From Rikenellaceae bacterium (GTDB lineage Bacteria; Bacteroidota; Bacteroidia; Bacteroidales; Rikenellaceae), in NCBI GenBank assembly GCA_015059925.1, contig SUZL01000007.1, positions 1-64,000 on the forward strand: DNA of 64,000 bases, in the 5' to 3' direction. The notes below the pieces were generated by a model. It was not told the DNA's origin. It did no database searches and was given only the letters and a program-made list of their open reading frames with translations. Of the stretch, positions 62,696-64,000 are shown piece after piece; the first letter of the stretch is position 1; every line of letters begins with the position of its first letter. Both the position numbers and the translations under genes were made by a program.

Positions 62696-62910
62696 AAAAA
62701 TAGTAAATCTCCCTTTAGGGAGAAAAAAGTCCCCGAAAATCTGCGTAAAGAGTTAATTTTTTGTAAATTTGCGGTGATTTTGCCCCACTGCGACCTCGCG
62801 GGCGTGTGATTAGCGCGGGCGGGCGAGCAGAAAATTGAGCAAACAACAAGCAAAAGCGAGAACTCAAACAAAAAAAACAATTACAAACAAAATAAAACAA
62901 AACCTAAATT
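62696..62910. promoter_or_regulatory. Fumarase upstream region
   Basis: TCTCCCTTTAGGGAGA at 62708-62723 is a palindrome with an A tract after it, not a plus-strand terminator. TAAATTTG at 62764-62771 is a -7 match for the fumarase gene, without an obvious -33, giving a leader of about 135 nt. Confidence 0.5.
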
Positions 62911-64000
62911 ATGGCTGATTTCATCTATCAGGAACCCTATCCCATTGAGAAGGATACCACCGAGTATGAACTCGTTACGAAAGATTATGTGAAGGTTGTC
63001 GAGTGCGACGGCCGCAAGATCCTCAAGGTCGATCCCAAGGGCCTCGAGCTGCTGTCAAAGCGCGCTTACAGCGACGTTTCGTTCTACCTGCGCCCCTCAC
63101 ACCTGCAGAAGCTGGCTAACATTCTGGAGGACGCTGAAGCTTCGGACAACGATAAGTTTGTGGCATACACTATGCTGCTGAATCAGGCCGTAGCTGCCGA
63201 GGGCGAGCTGCCCACCTGTCAGGATACCGGTACGGCCATCTGCATCGGCCACAAGGGCGAGGATGTTTACACCGGCGCCGACGATGCCGAGTGCATCGCT
63301 CGCGGTGTATATGAGACCTACAAGGAGCGCAACCTCCGCTACTCGCAGGTTGTTCCCTTCACGATGACCGACGAGAAGAACTCGGGCACGAACCTTCCCG
63401 CGCAGATCGACATCTACGCAGGTCATCCCGGCTCGATGGAGTACGAGTTCCTGTTCATCACCAAGGGTGGTGGCTCGGCCAACAAGACCTTCCTCTACCA
63501 GCAGACCAAGGCTCTGCTGAACGAGCAGTCGCTCGAGAAGTTCTTCCGCGAGCATCTGGCCGATCTGGGTACTTCGGCTTGTCCTCCCTACCACCTTGCA
63601 GTCTGCATCGGCGGTACGTCGGCCGAGATGTGTCTCTCGACCGTTAAGAAGGCTTCGGCCGGTTATCTGGATCACCTGCCCACGTCGGGTAACGAGGGTG
63701 GCCGCTGCTTCCGCGATCTGGAGTGGGAGGAGCGCATCACCAAGATGTGTCAGGAGATGGGTATGGGTGCCCAGTTTGGTGGCAAGTACTACGTTCACGA
63801 CGTTCGCGTGATCCGCGCACCCCGCCACGCAGCCAGCTGCCCCGTAGCTATCGGCGTAAGCTGCTCGGCCGACCGTAACATCAAGGCCAAGATCACTCCC
63901 GAGGGTATCTTCGTGGAGAAGCTCGAGAAGAATCCTGCTCGCTTCCTGCCCGCCGAGGCTCCCGCAATGAGCCCCGCCGTAGATATCGACTTGGACGAGG
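62911..64000 (+). CDS. fumA: Class I fumarate hydratase (5' part, runs off the window)
   Basis: ATG 62911; about 363 codons are visible and remain open at the window end. The translation starts [20 protein letters not shown] and includes the iron-sulfur and substrate region [17 protein letters not shown] near 100, [14 protein letters not shown] near 156, and [17 protein letters not shown] near 183. [16 protein letters not shown] (near 233) carries a conserved Cys. This is the oxygen-sensitive [4Fe-4S] fumarase (FumA/FumB type) interconverting fumarate and malate in the cytosol, fitting the anaerobic reductive branch. It lies alone, with a promoter-like -7 box upstream. Confidence 0.95.
   Translation, partial: MADFIYQEPYPIEKDTTEYELVTKDYVKVVECDGRKILKVDPKGLELLSKRAYSDVSFYLRPSHLQKLANILEDAEASDNDKFVAYTMLLNQAVAAEGELPTCQDTGTAICIGHKGEDVYTGADDAECIARGVYETYKERNLRYSQVVPFTMTDEKNSGTNLPAQIDIYAGHPGSMEYEFLFITKGGGSANKTFLYQQTKALLNEQSLEKFFREHLADLGTSACPPYHLAVCIGGTSAEMCLSTVKKASAGYLDHLPTSGNEGGRCFRDLEWEERITKMCQEMGMGAQFGGKYYVHDVRVIRAPRHAASCPVAIGVSCSADRNIKAKITPEGIFVEKLEKNPARFLPAEAPAMSPAVDIDLDE

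Overview
The window reads as a chromosomal segment of a Bacteroidales bacterium, most likely Alistipes or a close Rikenellaceae relative. This is inferred from the fairly GC-rich coding sequence, Bacteroidetes-type promoters (TTTG/TTG, about 19-21 bp, TAnnTTTG), weak Shine-Dalgarno sequences, a MurA with Asp in place of the catalytic Cys, and Bacteroidetes-typical families (DUF1080, DUF4954, lipoprotein-type Omp85). No rRNA, tRNA or CRISPR was seen.

Layout. 0.5-7.3 kb: rod-shape operon mreB-mreC-mreD-PBP2-rodA plus a cation exchanger. 7.4-8.5 kb: AT-rich insert with a small HTH gene and a lipoprotein. 8.5-19.1 kb, minus strand: maf, an FAH-family gene, a CPBP protease, lpxB, a PNPOx-like gene, trmD, an FkbM methyltransferase, a retropepsin-like protease, an MBL hydrolase, a SIMPL protein, rlmD and an HxlR regulator divergent from a cupin gene. 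19.8-33.5 kb: two DUF1080 proteins, a CE1-like esterase, a YbjQ-like protein, murA, clpB, a DUF4954 protein, and glpT divergent from a DeoR regulator. 33.9-37.9 kb: dnaX, tyrS, folB. 37.9-43.6 kb: a phage-derived accessory element. 44-48.9 kb: an alpha/beta hydrolase, a radical SAM protein and an Omp85 protein. 48.9-49.6 kb: an AT-rich candidate replication origin. 50-64 kb: metG, ilvE, mnmG, ybeY, an EnvC-like protein, a TPR protein, pheS, a patatin and the 5' part of class I fumarase, which runs off the end.

The most unusual region is 37.9-43.6 kb. It holds four consecutive 12-bp tandem arrays lying inside tiny overlapping ORFs with tetrapeptide repeats. These are followed by a predicted three-way-junction RNA that resembles phage C4/P4-CI antisense immunity RNA, placed in the leader of a KilA-N (antirepressor-like) gene. 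Next come a prohead protease and a capsid gene with their own host-type promoter, truncated remnants of later phage genes, and two proteins that share a triplicated domain I do not recognise. Terminase, portal, tail and integrase genes are absent.

The intergenic regions form a mosaic of five repeat families, named here A to E. A is about 170 bp with several hairpins and a terminator-like end. B is an 83-bp fold-back that carries TACCTTTG and shows compensatory arm changes. C is tandem TTTTGAA. D is a 60-65-bp element that often abuts stop codons. E is a GGAGG-rich palindromic element. B and A are often joined as a unit that looks transcribable. Other points of interest are an A11 slippage site in dnaX, two identical parS-like 16-mers about 3-4 kb from the candidate origin, and C repeats that supply -33 promoter boxes.
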